From: Alphaproteobacteria bacterium
GTDB lineage: Bacteria > Pseudomonadota > Alphaproteobacteria > Caulobacterales > Parvularculaceae
Assembly: GCA_013151435.1 (NCBI GenBank)
Contig: JAADIH010000191.1
Span: 1 to 36,415, forward strand
DNA length: 36,415 bases
Direction of reading: 5' to 3'
Below, piece by piece: positions 27,794-34,827 of this stretch. Under the pieces are notes generated by a model that was given only the letters and a program-made list of their open reading frames with translations, was not told where the DNA came from and made no database searches. The number at the start of each line of letters is the position of its first letter. Position 1 is the stretch's first letter. A program made the translations under genes and the position numbers.

Positions 27794-27982
27794 ATGATTA
27801 AAGATGCTAAGCTTTTTGCTTTTCAGTTATCAGAACAATCTGAAAAGAAAACTGATGACAAGACATGGAAGGCGCGGAAAGGTCTCGCAATAGCAGGCTG
27901 CAGCATTGTGAGTGGGTCATGGCCAGACCCTGTCCTCGCGTATCGCGCATGGGGCGGTAGTGATACCGGGCCCTACTGCTAA
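27794..27982 (+). CDS. Candidate precursor peptide of a modified-peptide cluster
   Basis: A 62-residue peptide with a strong ribosome site (AGGAG, 8 bases before the ATG). Residues 1-30 are polar and charged, with a short aromatic/hydrophobic patch (KLFAFQL) that could be the recognition helix of a leader. The C-terminal half is different: no Lys or Glu, rich in Gly, Ser, Trp and Pro, with Cys36 and a C-terminal Cys62. Possible cross-link donors are S37, S40, S42, S56 and T58; acceptors are D45 and D57. It has no hydrophobic signal peptide. It sits directly before the ATP-grasp operon, as expected for a precursor. I do not recognise a named family; the role is inferred from context and composition. 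Confidence 0.65.
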   Translation: MIKDAKLFAFQLSEQSEKKTDDKTWKARKGLAIAGCSIVSGSWPDPVLAYRAWGGSDTGPYC

Positions 27983-27994
27983 GACAAAAGAAAA

Positions 27995-28019
27995 TGGCGC
28001 CTTCATCAATCTTGCGCCA
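27995..28019 (+). repeat. Small hairpin after the precursor gene
   Basis: TGGCGC (27995-28000) and GCGCCA (28014-28019) form a perfect 6-base stem with a 13-base loop, 12 bases after the precursor stop. No U-tract follows, so it may stabilise the 3' end of a short precursor message rather than stop transcription. Confidence 0.35.
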
Positions 28020-28074
28020 ATAGAGAAGATTGTCGAAGAGCGCTTTCGGTAAGGGCTGGTCAACTTCATTACTG

Positions 28075-28120
28075 AAGCACCAATAGAATTGACATTTTAG
28101 CCAACTGCTTGGTGCTTTTT
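28075..28120 (+). terminator. Terminator or attenuator between precursor and modification genes
   Basis: A perfect 9-base inverted repeat, AAGCACCAA (28075-28083) and TTGGTGCTT (28109-28117), runs directly into further Ts (TTTTT at 28116-28120). The loop is 25 bases. Its place between the small peptide and the ATP-grasp gene would let the peptide be made in excess over its enzymes, a common arrangement in peptide clusters. Confidence 0.6.
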
Positions 28121-28166
28121 CGTGATTTTGGCCGGCCGTTACAGTCCCCTCTACGCCGTGAAAAAA

Positions 28167-29177
28167 ATGAATCCAAAAAAAATAGTTGCTGTCACGACTG
28201 ATTGCGATTTGCATGTCGATGTAGTTCTTAAAAAGATTCAAGAATCAGGAGGGAGCGTTTTCCGGGTAAACCTTAATGAGTTTCCTCAGCGTTATGAGCT
28301 GTCTACTCAACACAGTACTAATGGTTGGAGTGGCCAAATTCGCAATCTCACCACCGATGAGTTCTTGCAGTTAGAAGAGATAGGAGCTTTTTGGATTCGA
28401 AAAAAAGGTGATTTTTCATACAACGCAACGCTCTCAAAACAGGAGCTTGCGTTCGCAAATGATGAAATGGAACATTTGCTTTTCGGCTTGTTCAATTCCT
28501 GTGACTGTTACTGGATGAGTCGTCCGTCTGCTATTCGTAGCTCGATGTGGAAGCTGGAACAATTGCACCGTGCAATGAGATTCGGTTTTGCCACCCCAAA
28601 AACACTAACAACGTCATCTTCTACTGCCGTACGACAATTTAGATCCACCTGTAAGAACGGCATTATTTTTAAAACGCTTTCCAGCGCCTCTTTAGCGTCG
28701 GAGTTAGTGAGTGAAGAGGAAATTGTAGCATACGGCTTAAAAACTACACTCATCACTGATGAAAATGACCACATGCTGGATTCTATCAGCATCGCTCCGG
28801 GATTTTTCCAAGAGTATATTCCAAAATCTATAGAGTTACGCGTTACCGTCGTTGGGCAAACAGTTTATGCTGCAGAAATTCATTCCCAGAGCGATCCGCG
28901 CACGTCGACAGATTATCGTGATTTTAGTGCTGAAATAAAATATGATGTTGCTATTTTGCCAGACAAAATAGAGCGACTATGCATTGAATTTGTTCGCAGC
29001 TATGGCCTTGAGTATGGTGCTCTAGATCTAATCGTCACGCCTGCCGGCGAATATGTTTTTCTTGAAAATAATCCCGTTGGTCAGTTCTATTTTGTGGAAC
29101 AGCTGGTTCCAGCACTTACAATTTCCGATGCGATGGCCAGTCTTTTGATCCAAGAAGCGCATAAGCAAAGTCAATGA
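28167..29177 (+). CDS. ATP-grasp peptide maturase (RimK/MvdD/GwsG-like ligase)
   Basis: 336 residues from the ATG at 28167; a GTG at 28122 overlaps the terminator and is unlikely. The N-terminal domain opens MNPKKIVAVTTDCDLHVDVV and contains FWIRKKGDFS. The central ATP-grasp part has SRPSAIRSSMWKLEQLHRAMRFG, the nucleotide lysine region GIIFKTL, FQEYIPKSIELRVTVVG (from about residue 214), AAEIHSQ and the metal site FLENNPVGQF (about 298-307). These match the pre-ATP and ATP-grasp signatures of ribosomal-peptide maturases, which join Asp/Glu side chains to Ser/Thr or Lys. The closing ENNPVGQF is closer to grasp-with-spasm type ligases than to classical MvdD. No SPASM radical enzyme is present. 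Its stop overlaps the next gene (ATGA). Confidence 0.87.
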   Translation: MNPKKIVAVTTDCDLHVDVVLKKIQESGGSVFRVNLNEFPQRYELSTQHSTNGWSGQIRNLTTDEFLQLEEIGAFWIRKKGDFSYNATLSKQELAFANDEMEHLLFGLFNSCDCYWMSRPSAIRSSMWKLEQLHRAMRFGFATPKTLTTSSSTAVRQFRSTCKNGIIFKTLSSASLASELVSEEEIVAYGLKTTLITDENDHMLDSISIAPGFFQEYIPKSIELRVTVVGQTVYAAEIHSQSDPRTSTDYRDFSAEIKYDVAILPDKIERLCIEFVRSYGLEYGALDLIVTPAGEYVFLENNPVGQFYFVEQLVPALTISDAMASLLIQEAHKQSQ

Positions 29178-30049
29178 AATCACACCTTGCTTCGATCCTT
29201 GACGCCATAGAGCAGGAACGCGGCAGCAAAGCCATCGTGTTTGCTGCATCAAATTTAGATATTGGTTTGCTGCCCACTTTATACGATTTGATTGAAGAGC
29301 TTTCACCAAAGTCATCACTTGATGTGGTTATTCATTGCCACGGGGGAGAAATTACAGCGGCGCGACGCTTAGCGCGCATCCTCACCGATGCAACCCGCCA
29401 CTTGACTTTTATTGTTCCGTTTTACTGCACTTCAGCCGGAACCATTATGACGCTAGCGGCGGACGAAATTATTGCTGGCGCAACAGCCGTTTTCTCACCA
29501 GTCGACCCGCAATTAACTACCGCTCCAGATTCCGCCAACGCTGGAGAAAGCATGATTTCTGCAGAGGATGTTCGTCTTCTCAGGCGAGCATACGCGGATT
29601 GGTTTAACGTTGATCAAAATCAAGCCAATGAGAAAGCTTTGGCAAAGCTATCCGATAACATTTTCCCGACCACTCTCACGTCTTTTTATCGGGCCACGAA
29701 AGAAGTTAAAATGATTTGTTCAGAGTTACTTTCGATTCGCGAAGGGCGCTTTAATGAATCGGAAATAGACCAGATCATTACGAGCCTCTCGTCAGGCTAT
29801 CACTCGCATTTTTATCCGATTTCAGGCGAGGATTTATCCGCACTTTCCTTACCTGTGATTAGGAGTCCGCGGATCGAAAAAGCCGCTTGGAAAGCTTCAA
29901 AATTTATCCGCAGCGTTGTCGGCGGCGGCTTACGCAAAGCGCCGAAGGATGACTGGGTTGACGCAATGATCGCTAGTCGCGAACGGGTCTTCGTGCGTCG
30001 AAATACACAACAGCGTCTTGAAGCGATATGGGAAGAGTTAGATACTTAA
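29174..30049 (+). CDS. Clp-fold serine proteinase, SDH/SppA-like
   Basis: A 291-residue protein whose first 110 residues show the ClpP/crotonase fold of the serine-dehydrogenase-proteinase (SDH) family: LDVVIHCHGGEITAARRLARIL, then FYCTSAGTIMTLAADEIIAG. S87 in TSAGT is the likely nucleophile, and SPVDPQL follows as in this family. No signal peptide or membrane helix is seen, so it acts in the cytoplasm or on the inner membrane face. It overlaps the ATP-grasp gene by 4 bases, which implies a joint task; I infer removal of the peptide leader after modification. A general quality-control protease is the alternative. Confidence 0.82.
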   Translation: MKSHLASILDAIEQERGSKAIVFAASNLDIGLLPTLYDLIEELSPKSSLDVVIHCHGGEITAARRLARILTDATRHLTFIVPFYCTSAGTIMTLAADEIIAGATAVFSPVDPQLTTAPDSANAGESMISAEDVRLLRRAYADWFNVDQNQANEKALAKLSDNIFPTTLTSFYRATKEVKMICSELLSIREGRFNESEIDQIITSLSSGYHSHFYPISGEDLSALSLPVIRSPRIEKAAWKASKFIRSVVGGGLRKAPKDDWVDAMIASRERVFVRRNTQQRLEAIWEELDT

Positions 30050-30056
30050 GAGCGCT

Positions 30057-30614
30057 ATGTTAAAATTCTATATTGTCGAATTCTGCCGGTTTTACATTCT
30101 TACTGTGTTAAGTTTGGGAGTATACGGAAAGCTTCGTTCATTTACTGATTTCCGCCACGGTGTAGAGGAGATACTCAATCTATCACAAGGCGCTGCTCAA
30201 AGCCGAATTGCAAAAAGCATTTCTGGAACCGTCATTATAACTGAGGCGGTAACAGCGTTATTAACACTTGCTGGTGGGAATTTTTCAACGATTGGAATAG
30301 GTGGGGCCACATTATTAGTCATTTTCTTCACAGTTGTGATCGCAAGAATTATTTTTCAAAAACGCCTGATCCATTGCAACTGTTTTGGAGTTTCAGTCCA
30401 CGCAATAACTTGGCTGGATCTGGTTCGAAACATGATCATTCTTTCTGCGTGCTCTGTTTTTCTTGTTATTACTTATCGCCATCAAGAATACTTAACAATC
30501 CAAACGTCAATGTTGAACAACAGTATTCTGTTTTGCCTAGCTATAATTCTTTCCAATTATACGATGAATCTAAAGGAGTTACAATTTCTTATGCGGCGCC
30601 CTTCAATCGGTTAG
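30057..30614 (+). CDS. MauE-like (DoxX-fold) membrane protein
   Basis: A 185-residue protein with four to five predicted membrane helices (about 10-25, 55-75, 80-100, 120-140, 152-168). The HCNCFG motif (C107, C109) between helices is the mark of MauE-family proteins, which in methylamine dehydrogenase maturation work with the thioredoxin-like MauD to form subunit disulfides. No methylamine dehydrogenase genes are near. It lies 7 bases after the proteinase gene and 9 bases before a MauD-like thioredoxin, so the pair is intact in arrangement. Confidence 0.82.
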   Translation: MLKFYIVEFCRFYILTVLSLGVYGKLRSFTDFRHGVEEILNLSQGAAQSRIAKSISGTVIITEAVTALLTLAGGNFSTIGIGGATLLVIFFTVVIARIIFQKRLIHCNCFGVSVHAITWLDLVRNMIILSACSVFLVITYRHQEYLTIQTSMLNNSILFCLAIILSNYTMNLKELQFLMRRPSIG

Positions 30615-30623
30615 GTTAAAGAT

Positions 30624-31235
30624 ATGGATGTGACGTTCATTGGTTTTGTATTGGCTTTCCTGGCTTTCGCCATCGCGATTAATTCGTTTCTCATCATTCG
30701 CACAGCGAAAATGATTGAAGCGATTGCTCCGGCAATAGGAATGCCTTCGCCCCTTTGTGAAGGTACGCCTCTCCCCGCTTTTTCTGGGAGTATGATTCAG
30801 ACAGGTGAGACTGTTTGTAATGCTTCCCTTGTCGGAAAACCAGGAGTCATTATTTTTATGACCTCGGGATGCGCTGTATGCGAAGAAAAAAAGCCGGAAA
30901 TTTTAAGGGCGCGGCAGGGCGCAAAAGCACTTGGCGTTATATTTCTGGTGGCAGAGATGGATTCACTCCACGCGGCGCAGCAAGATTTAAGCAGAACCTC
31001 CTTTTTAAGTTTCACCATGACGCTAAATAAAAAGTCGTTTTACAGATTAAACCCTACAAAAAGCATGCCTCTATATGTGTTCTTTGACGAAAACGGCATC
31101 GTTAAAGCTTCGAATTTGATCGGCGATGAAAATTGGACTTTATTTATAGAAAAAGTTACCGCCGTGACATTGCCAGGTGATGATTCCAATAGGCCTACAG
31201 AATTTTCCGACACCGTATTTTCTGGAGCCGTATAG
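30624..31235 (+). CDS. Membrane-anchored MauD/TlpA-like thioredoxin
   Basis: A 203-residue protein with an N-terminal membrane anchor (about 4-26) and a periplasmic thioredoxin-fold domain. The active site is GCAVC (C83 and C86), with the cis-proline segment SMPLYVFFDENG at about 150. Two further cysteines (C45, C65) lie before the active site. With the preceding MauE-like protein it forms a likely electron-transfer pair acting on disulfides outside the cytoplasm. The only obvious cysteine substrate in the cluster is the 62-residue peptide with two cysteines. The C-terminal 25 residues look unstructured. It is the last gene of the operon. Confidence 0.82.
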   Translation: MDVTFIGFVLAFLAFAIAINSFLIIRTAKMIEAIAPAIGMPSPLCEGTPLPAFSGSMIQTGETVCNASLVGKPGVIIFMTSGCAVCEEKKPEILRARQGAKALGVIFLVAEMDSLHAAQQDLSRTSFLSFTMTLNKKSFYRLNPTKSMPLYVFFDENGIVKASNLIGDENWTLFIEKVTAVTLPGDDSNRPTEFSDTVFSGAV

Positions 31236-31305
31236 CATAACCTTCTTTTCTTCTTAATTCTTGGGCTGTCACTCATGTCCGTCTCCTGGTTGACGGACTC
31301 TCTAT

Positions 31306-31476
31306 TCAAATGAGGGACCAACTGGGGCTCAGGTCAGCGTCGATGAAGACAAGAGCGTCGCCACATTCCTCTGCAAGCCCGTAAAATATACCTTTCCAAA
31401 CACCACGTTCACCCCATCGCGCATAACGATTGTAAACGGTTGTTCGTGGGCCATCTCTGGCTGGCAAATCCCGCCA
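31306..31476 (-). pseudogene. IS5-family transposase fragment
   Basis: On the minus strand an open frame reads WRDLPARDGPRTTVYNRYARWGERG.W, then LAEECGDALVFIDADL, before a stop at 31306-31308. This is the conserved middle of IS5/IS427-type transposases (the segment before the first catalytic aspartate). The N-terminal part is cut by a stop just upstream and the catalytic core is missing. It lies just past the last gene of the peptide cluster and marks its right edge. The rest of the gap 31236-31700 shows nothing else that I can identify. Confidence 0.78.
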
Positions 31477-31700
31477 TCAATACCTCCCTAGAGGAAGGCA
31501 TGAATCATGCTTTGCATAAATAAATCAATCCGATAAATTGGGTTCACACCCTAATGTGGGTAATCCGGTCTTGAGTGTATTGCCACGCTTGTGATCATAT
31601 GCGCGTTCACCGTGTTTCGGAACGGCTCACTGTAATTTTTGTCAACAAATAAGCAAAAATACGATAATGTTAAATTGGAATTTGGAAATGAGGGATGTCC

Positions 31701-33983
31701 ATGAGACGCATATTCTTATTTGCGGCGGCAGTGTTGGTTATTGGTTTTGTCGGCTGGAAGGGTTTTTCCTACGCAGTCGTAACGGGCATGTTGGGTCAGG
31801 AGAGAGATGCTGGCGTCATTTATGGCGACGCCACGCCGGACCCGGTTATTATTGCGCGGCGTGAAGCCGATCAGTCCTTGTCGCCTGATAACACGTCGAA
31901 ACAAGTCCTGTTCGGTGACCTTCATGTCCATTCGTCATACTCCACGGACGCATTTTTATGGGCGCTGCCGCTAAATCACGGGAAAGGCGTTCATCCGGTT
32001 GCGGACGCATGTGATTATGCGCGCTATTGCTCGGCTATTGATTTCTGGTCGATTACCGATCACGCGGAAGCGATCACGCCAGAACGATGGACGCAGACAA
32101 AACAGTCTGTGCGACAGTGCCAGGCAAAATCGACCGATCAGACAAACCCGGATTTGGTTTCAATGATGGGCTTTGAATGGACGCAAGTTGGCGGCGTTCC
32201 TTCAGAGCATTTTGGCCATAAAAATGTAATTTTTCTTGGGCTCGATGACGATGAAATCGCCGCGCGTCCGATTGCCGCCCAAGGGGCGGCGACCCAAGCC
32301 CTGCGCACCAACGCAGCGGGCATACCGCCGATTGTTGCGATGGCGGATTTTAAAAACAGAAACGTCTATTATGACTTCAATACGTTTTTGAAAAACATCC
32401 GCGATGTTCCTGAATGTGATCCCAATCTTCCTTCGAGTCAGCTGTCGCTCGAATGTTATGAGTCGGCAAAGCTGCCCGGCGATCTCATAGAACGGCTGAG
32501 TGATCAGGGGCTTGATCCATTGATCATACCCCACGGTACTTCATGGGGTTTTTATACGCCGCCGGGCACGAGTTGGGATAAACAGCTTGCGCCCAAGCAC
32601 CGGCCTGAAAAATTTCGATTAATCGAAATTTACTCCGGCCACGGCAACTCTGAAGAGTACAGAGATTATCAAAACATCATTGAGATTGAACCGGATGTCT
32701 CTGCCGCATGCCCGCCAAAGCAAGACGGATTTACGCCGCCTTGCGTCCGGGCCGGTGAACTAATTGAACAGCGTTGTCTGAGTGAAGGAAACGGTAGTGA
32801 AATATGCGCCATCAAATCGCAGGCAGCGCGAGACGCCGCTGCGAGCATGGGCGTGCCTTATCATTTGGCGATCGCCAGTGAAACCCCGGAAGACTGGCTT
32901 GACTCAGGTCAGTGTACAGACTGTTATCTGCCGCCGTTTCATCACCGCCCGAAAACCAGCGTGCAATATGGCTTGGCGATATCGAATTTCGACGATGTGG
33001 CCGAAGACGAAAACCCTATTCGGTTCAACTGGGGCTTCATTGCCTCATCCGATAACCACCGGGCGCGCCCTGGCACGGGGTACAAAGAAATCGCTCGCCG
33101 TCTCAACACTGAATCGGGCGGTGTCGTTGATCCAAAATTTCGAAAGATGTTCATCCGCGATGAACCAGCGCCCGATTCCACAGTCTATCGTAAAACACGC
33201 GAAGAGCTGACGGCGCTCACAGGCTTTCAGTTGACGGAGCTTGAGCGCCAATCAAGCTTCTGGCAAACCGGCGGACTTGCTGCGGTGCATAGCGAAGGCC
33301 GTTCGCGCGAAGAAATCTGGGATGCGCTGCAACGGCGTGAAACATATGCAACCTCAGGGCCGCGCATGTTGTTATGGTTTGACCGCATTGGCGAGGATGG
33401 CAGTGAAGCGCCAATGGGCGCAACCGTCGATGCATCAACCTCCGGCACATTTAAGGTAACCGCTGTAGGCTCCTACAAACAAAAACCGGGTTGTCCGGAC
33501 TTTGCAGTGGATGCTCTCGGCGGCGATCGCATTGAGAGCCTTTGCGCCGGCGAATGCTACAACCCGAGCGATCAGCGTAATTTGATCGAGCGTATTGAGA
33601 TCATCCGTATCCGGCCGCAAACGTCTCCAGAAGAACAAATTACCAACCTGATCGATGATCCGTTTCTTGTCCACCAGTGCACGCCTGATGAGACCGGTTG
33701 CTCGTTTGAGTTTGGCGACCCCGATTTCGCCGCTGGTGCGCGCGATGTGCTTTATTATGCGCGCGCCATACAAGAAGCGCGTCCGACCATAAACGCTGAA
33801 CCCATCCAGTGCGAACGCGATGAAGAGGGCAGCTGCATAAAGGCGTCCCTTTGTTATGGGGATTGGCGCTCTGGCGATGCAGAGTGCACAAGCATGAAGG
33901 ATGTGCGCGCCTGGTCTTCACCGATATATTTGAATTATTCAAAACAGGCGGAGGCTTCTGTCGAAGCGTCCAATGAGCAATAG
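31701..33983 (+). CDS. DUF3604 family PHP-like protein, membrane-anchored
   Basis: About 760 residues. The ATG at 31701 has GAGGG 6 bases upstream; the ATG two codons earlier (31695) touches that site. An N-terminal hydrophobic helix (IFLFAAAVLVIGFVGWKGF) is an anchor or uncleaved signal. The DUF3604 domain has likely metal ligands in FGDLHVHSSYSTDAF (about 72-86), WSITDHAE, LIIPHGTSWG and SSDNHRARPGTG, which resemble the metal sites of PHP phosphoesterases. The enzymatic substrate of this family is unknown to me. It overlaps the next gene by 11 bases and forms an operon with an isomerase and a HupE-like protein. Confidence 0.88.
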   Translation: MRRIFLFAAAVLVIGFVGWKGFSYAVVTGMLGQERDAGVIYGDATPDPVIIARREADQSLSPDNTSKQVLFGDLHVHSSYSTDAFLWALPLNHGKGVHPVADACDYARYCSAIDFWSITDHAEAITPERWTQTKQSVRQCQAKSTDQTNPDLVSMMGFEWTQVGGVPSEHFGHKNVIFLGLDDDEIAARPIAAQGAATQALRTNAAGIPPIVAMADFKNRNVYYDFNTFLKNIRDVPECDPNLPSSQLSLECYESAKLPGDLIERLSDQGLDPLIIPHGTSWGFYTPPGTSWDKQLAPKHRPEKFRLIEIYSGHGNSEEYRDYQNIIEIEPDVSAACPPKQDGFTPPCVRAGELIEQRCLSEGNGSEICAIKSQAARDAAASMGVPYHLAIASETPEDWLDSGQCTDCYLPPFHHRPKTSVQYGLAISNFDDVAEDENPIRFNWGFIASSDNHRARPGTGYKEIARRLNTESGGVVDPKFRKMFIRDEPAPDSTVYRKTREELTALTGFQLTELERQSSFWQTGGLAAVHSEGRSREEIWDALQRRETYATSGPRMLLWFDRIGEDGSEAPMGATVDASTSGTFKVTAVGSYKQKPGCPDFAVDALGGDRIESLCAGECYNPSDQRNLIERIEIIRIRPQTSPEEQITNLIDDPFLVHQCTPDETGCSFEFGDPDFAAGARDVLYYARAIQEARPTINAEPIQCERDEEGSCIKASLCYGDWRSGDAECTSMKDVRAWSSPIYLNYSKQAEASVEASNEQ

Positions 33984-34827
33984 TCGAGCTACGAACCGAA
34001 CGACGCTTGCTTACGCGATTGCGGCTTTTGTAGCGCTGGGCGCTGCGCTATATTCAGCACTTGGGGTGTCAATTGGCAGGCGCGACACCGCTGCTGTAGC
34101 GTATGTAAATGGCGCACCTATTCTTGATGCGGAGTATGCGCGCGCGCGCGACGCAATGCAGTCTGGATTGGTGAGGGCGCGCACAGCGGAAGATAACGCG
34201 CGCGCCATGCAAATTTTGATTGACGAGGAGTTGATTGTTCAAGAAGCCTTGCGACTTGAGCTTGGGCGCGATGATCGTTTGGTTCGTAAAAACCTGATCC
34301 AGGCGCTTATCCGTTCCGTTACGTCTTTAAATCCAGCCGTTGATCCAGAAGAAGACGCGCTCAGGACTTTTTACGAGGCGGAAACAGTCCTCTTCTCTTC
34401 TCCCCGGCTGGTGACGATTGATGTTGTGCGCGCAGACAGCGAAAGCCAGTCGCAAGGATTTGTGGGTGCTTTGCAAGGGGGCGCTTCCTTTGAAGAGGCT
34501 CGTGCGACCTTCGATCTGGTGCGCATCCCGGTTGCGTCCCGGGCGCCGCTTGGGAAGGTGAGTGACTACCTCGGCGGTTCGGCGCGCGATGCTGTCGCCA
34601 AGATGGCGCAGGGGGAAATTACGGGGCCTATAGCGACCAGCAGCGGCGAGCTTTTTCTTTGGCTTCGCAAAGATGAAGGCGGCCCGCTTTCCTTTGAACA
34701 AGCCAGAAATAGCGTCGAGATCGAATGGCTGCGCCGCCGCGACGAACAGGCGCTGGAAAAATATGTCGCGCGATTGCGCCGTAATGCGCGGATCAAAGTA
34801 TTGATTGACCCCGAAACGGAACAATGA
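33973..34827 (+). CDS. Membrane-anchored parvulin-type peptidyl-prolyl isomerase
   Basis: A 284-residue protein with an N-terminal membrane helix (about 11-32) and SurA/PpiD-like architecture: an N-terminal helical chaperone region (VAYVNGAPILDAEYARAR, ILIDEELIVQEALRL) and a degenerate parvulin domain (about 150-245; GGASFEEARATFD, GEITGPIATSSGELFLWLRKDE). It probably helps fold exported partners, perhaps the proteins of its own operon. It overlaps the DUF3604 gene by 11 bases and the HupE gene by 4, so expression is coupled. Catalytic activity is uncertain because the parvulin domain looks divergent. Confidence 0.83.
   Translation: MSNSRATNRTTLAYAIAAFVALGAALYSALGVSIGRRDTAAVAYVNGAPILDAEYARARDAMQSGLVRARTAEDNARAMQILIDEELIVQEALRLELGRDDRLVRKNLIQALIRSVTSLNPAVDPEEDALRTFYEAETVLFSSPRLVTIDVVRADSESQSQGFVGALQGGASFEEARATFDLVRIPVASRAPLGKVSDYLGGSARDAVAKMAQGEITGPIATSSGELFLWLRKDEGGPLSFEQARNSVEIEWLRRRDEQALEKYVARLRRNARIKVLIDPETEQ

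Noticed and set aside
27884-27905. Lipobox-like IAGC inside the precursor peptide
   Set aside because: The sequence before the cysteine is charged (KARKG) with only a few hydrophobic residues, so a lipoprotein signal peptide is not possible.
31040-31321. 93-codon minus-strand frame over the end of the MauD-like gene
   Set aside because: It has a ribosome-like AGGAG before an internal ATG, but most of it is antisense to the thioredoxin gene and it has no recognisable domain.
31306-31476. A complete insertion sequence next to the peptide cluster
   Set aside because: Only a short middle part of an IS5-type transposase is present, with stops on both sides and no recognisable terminal inverted repeats.
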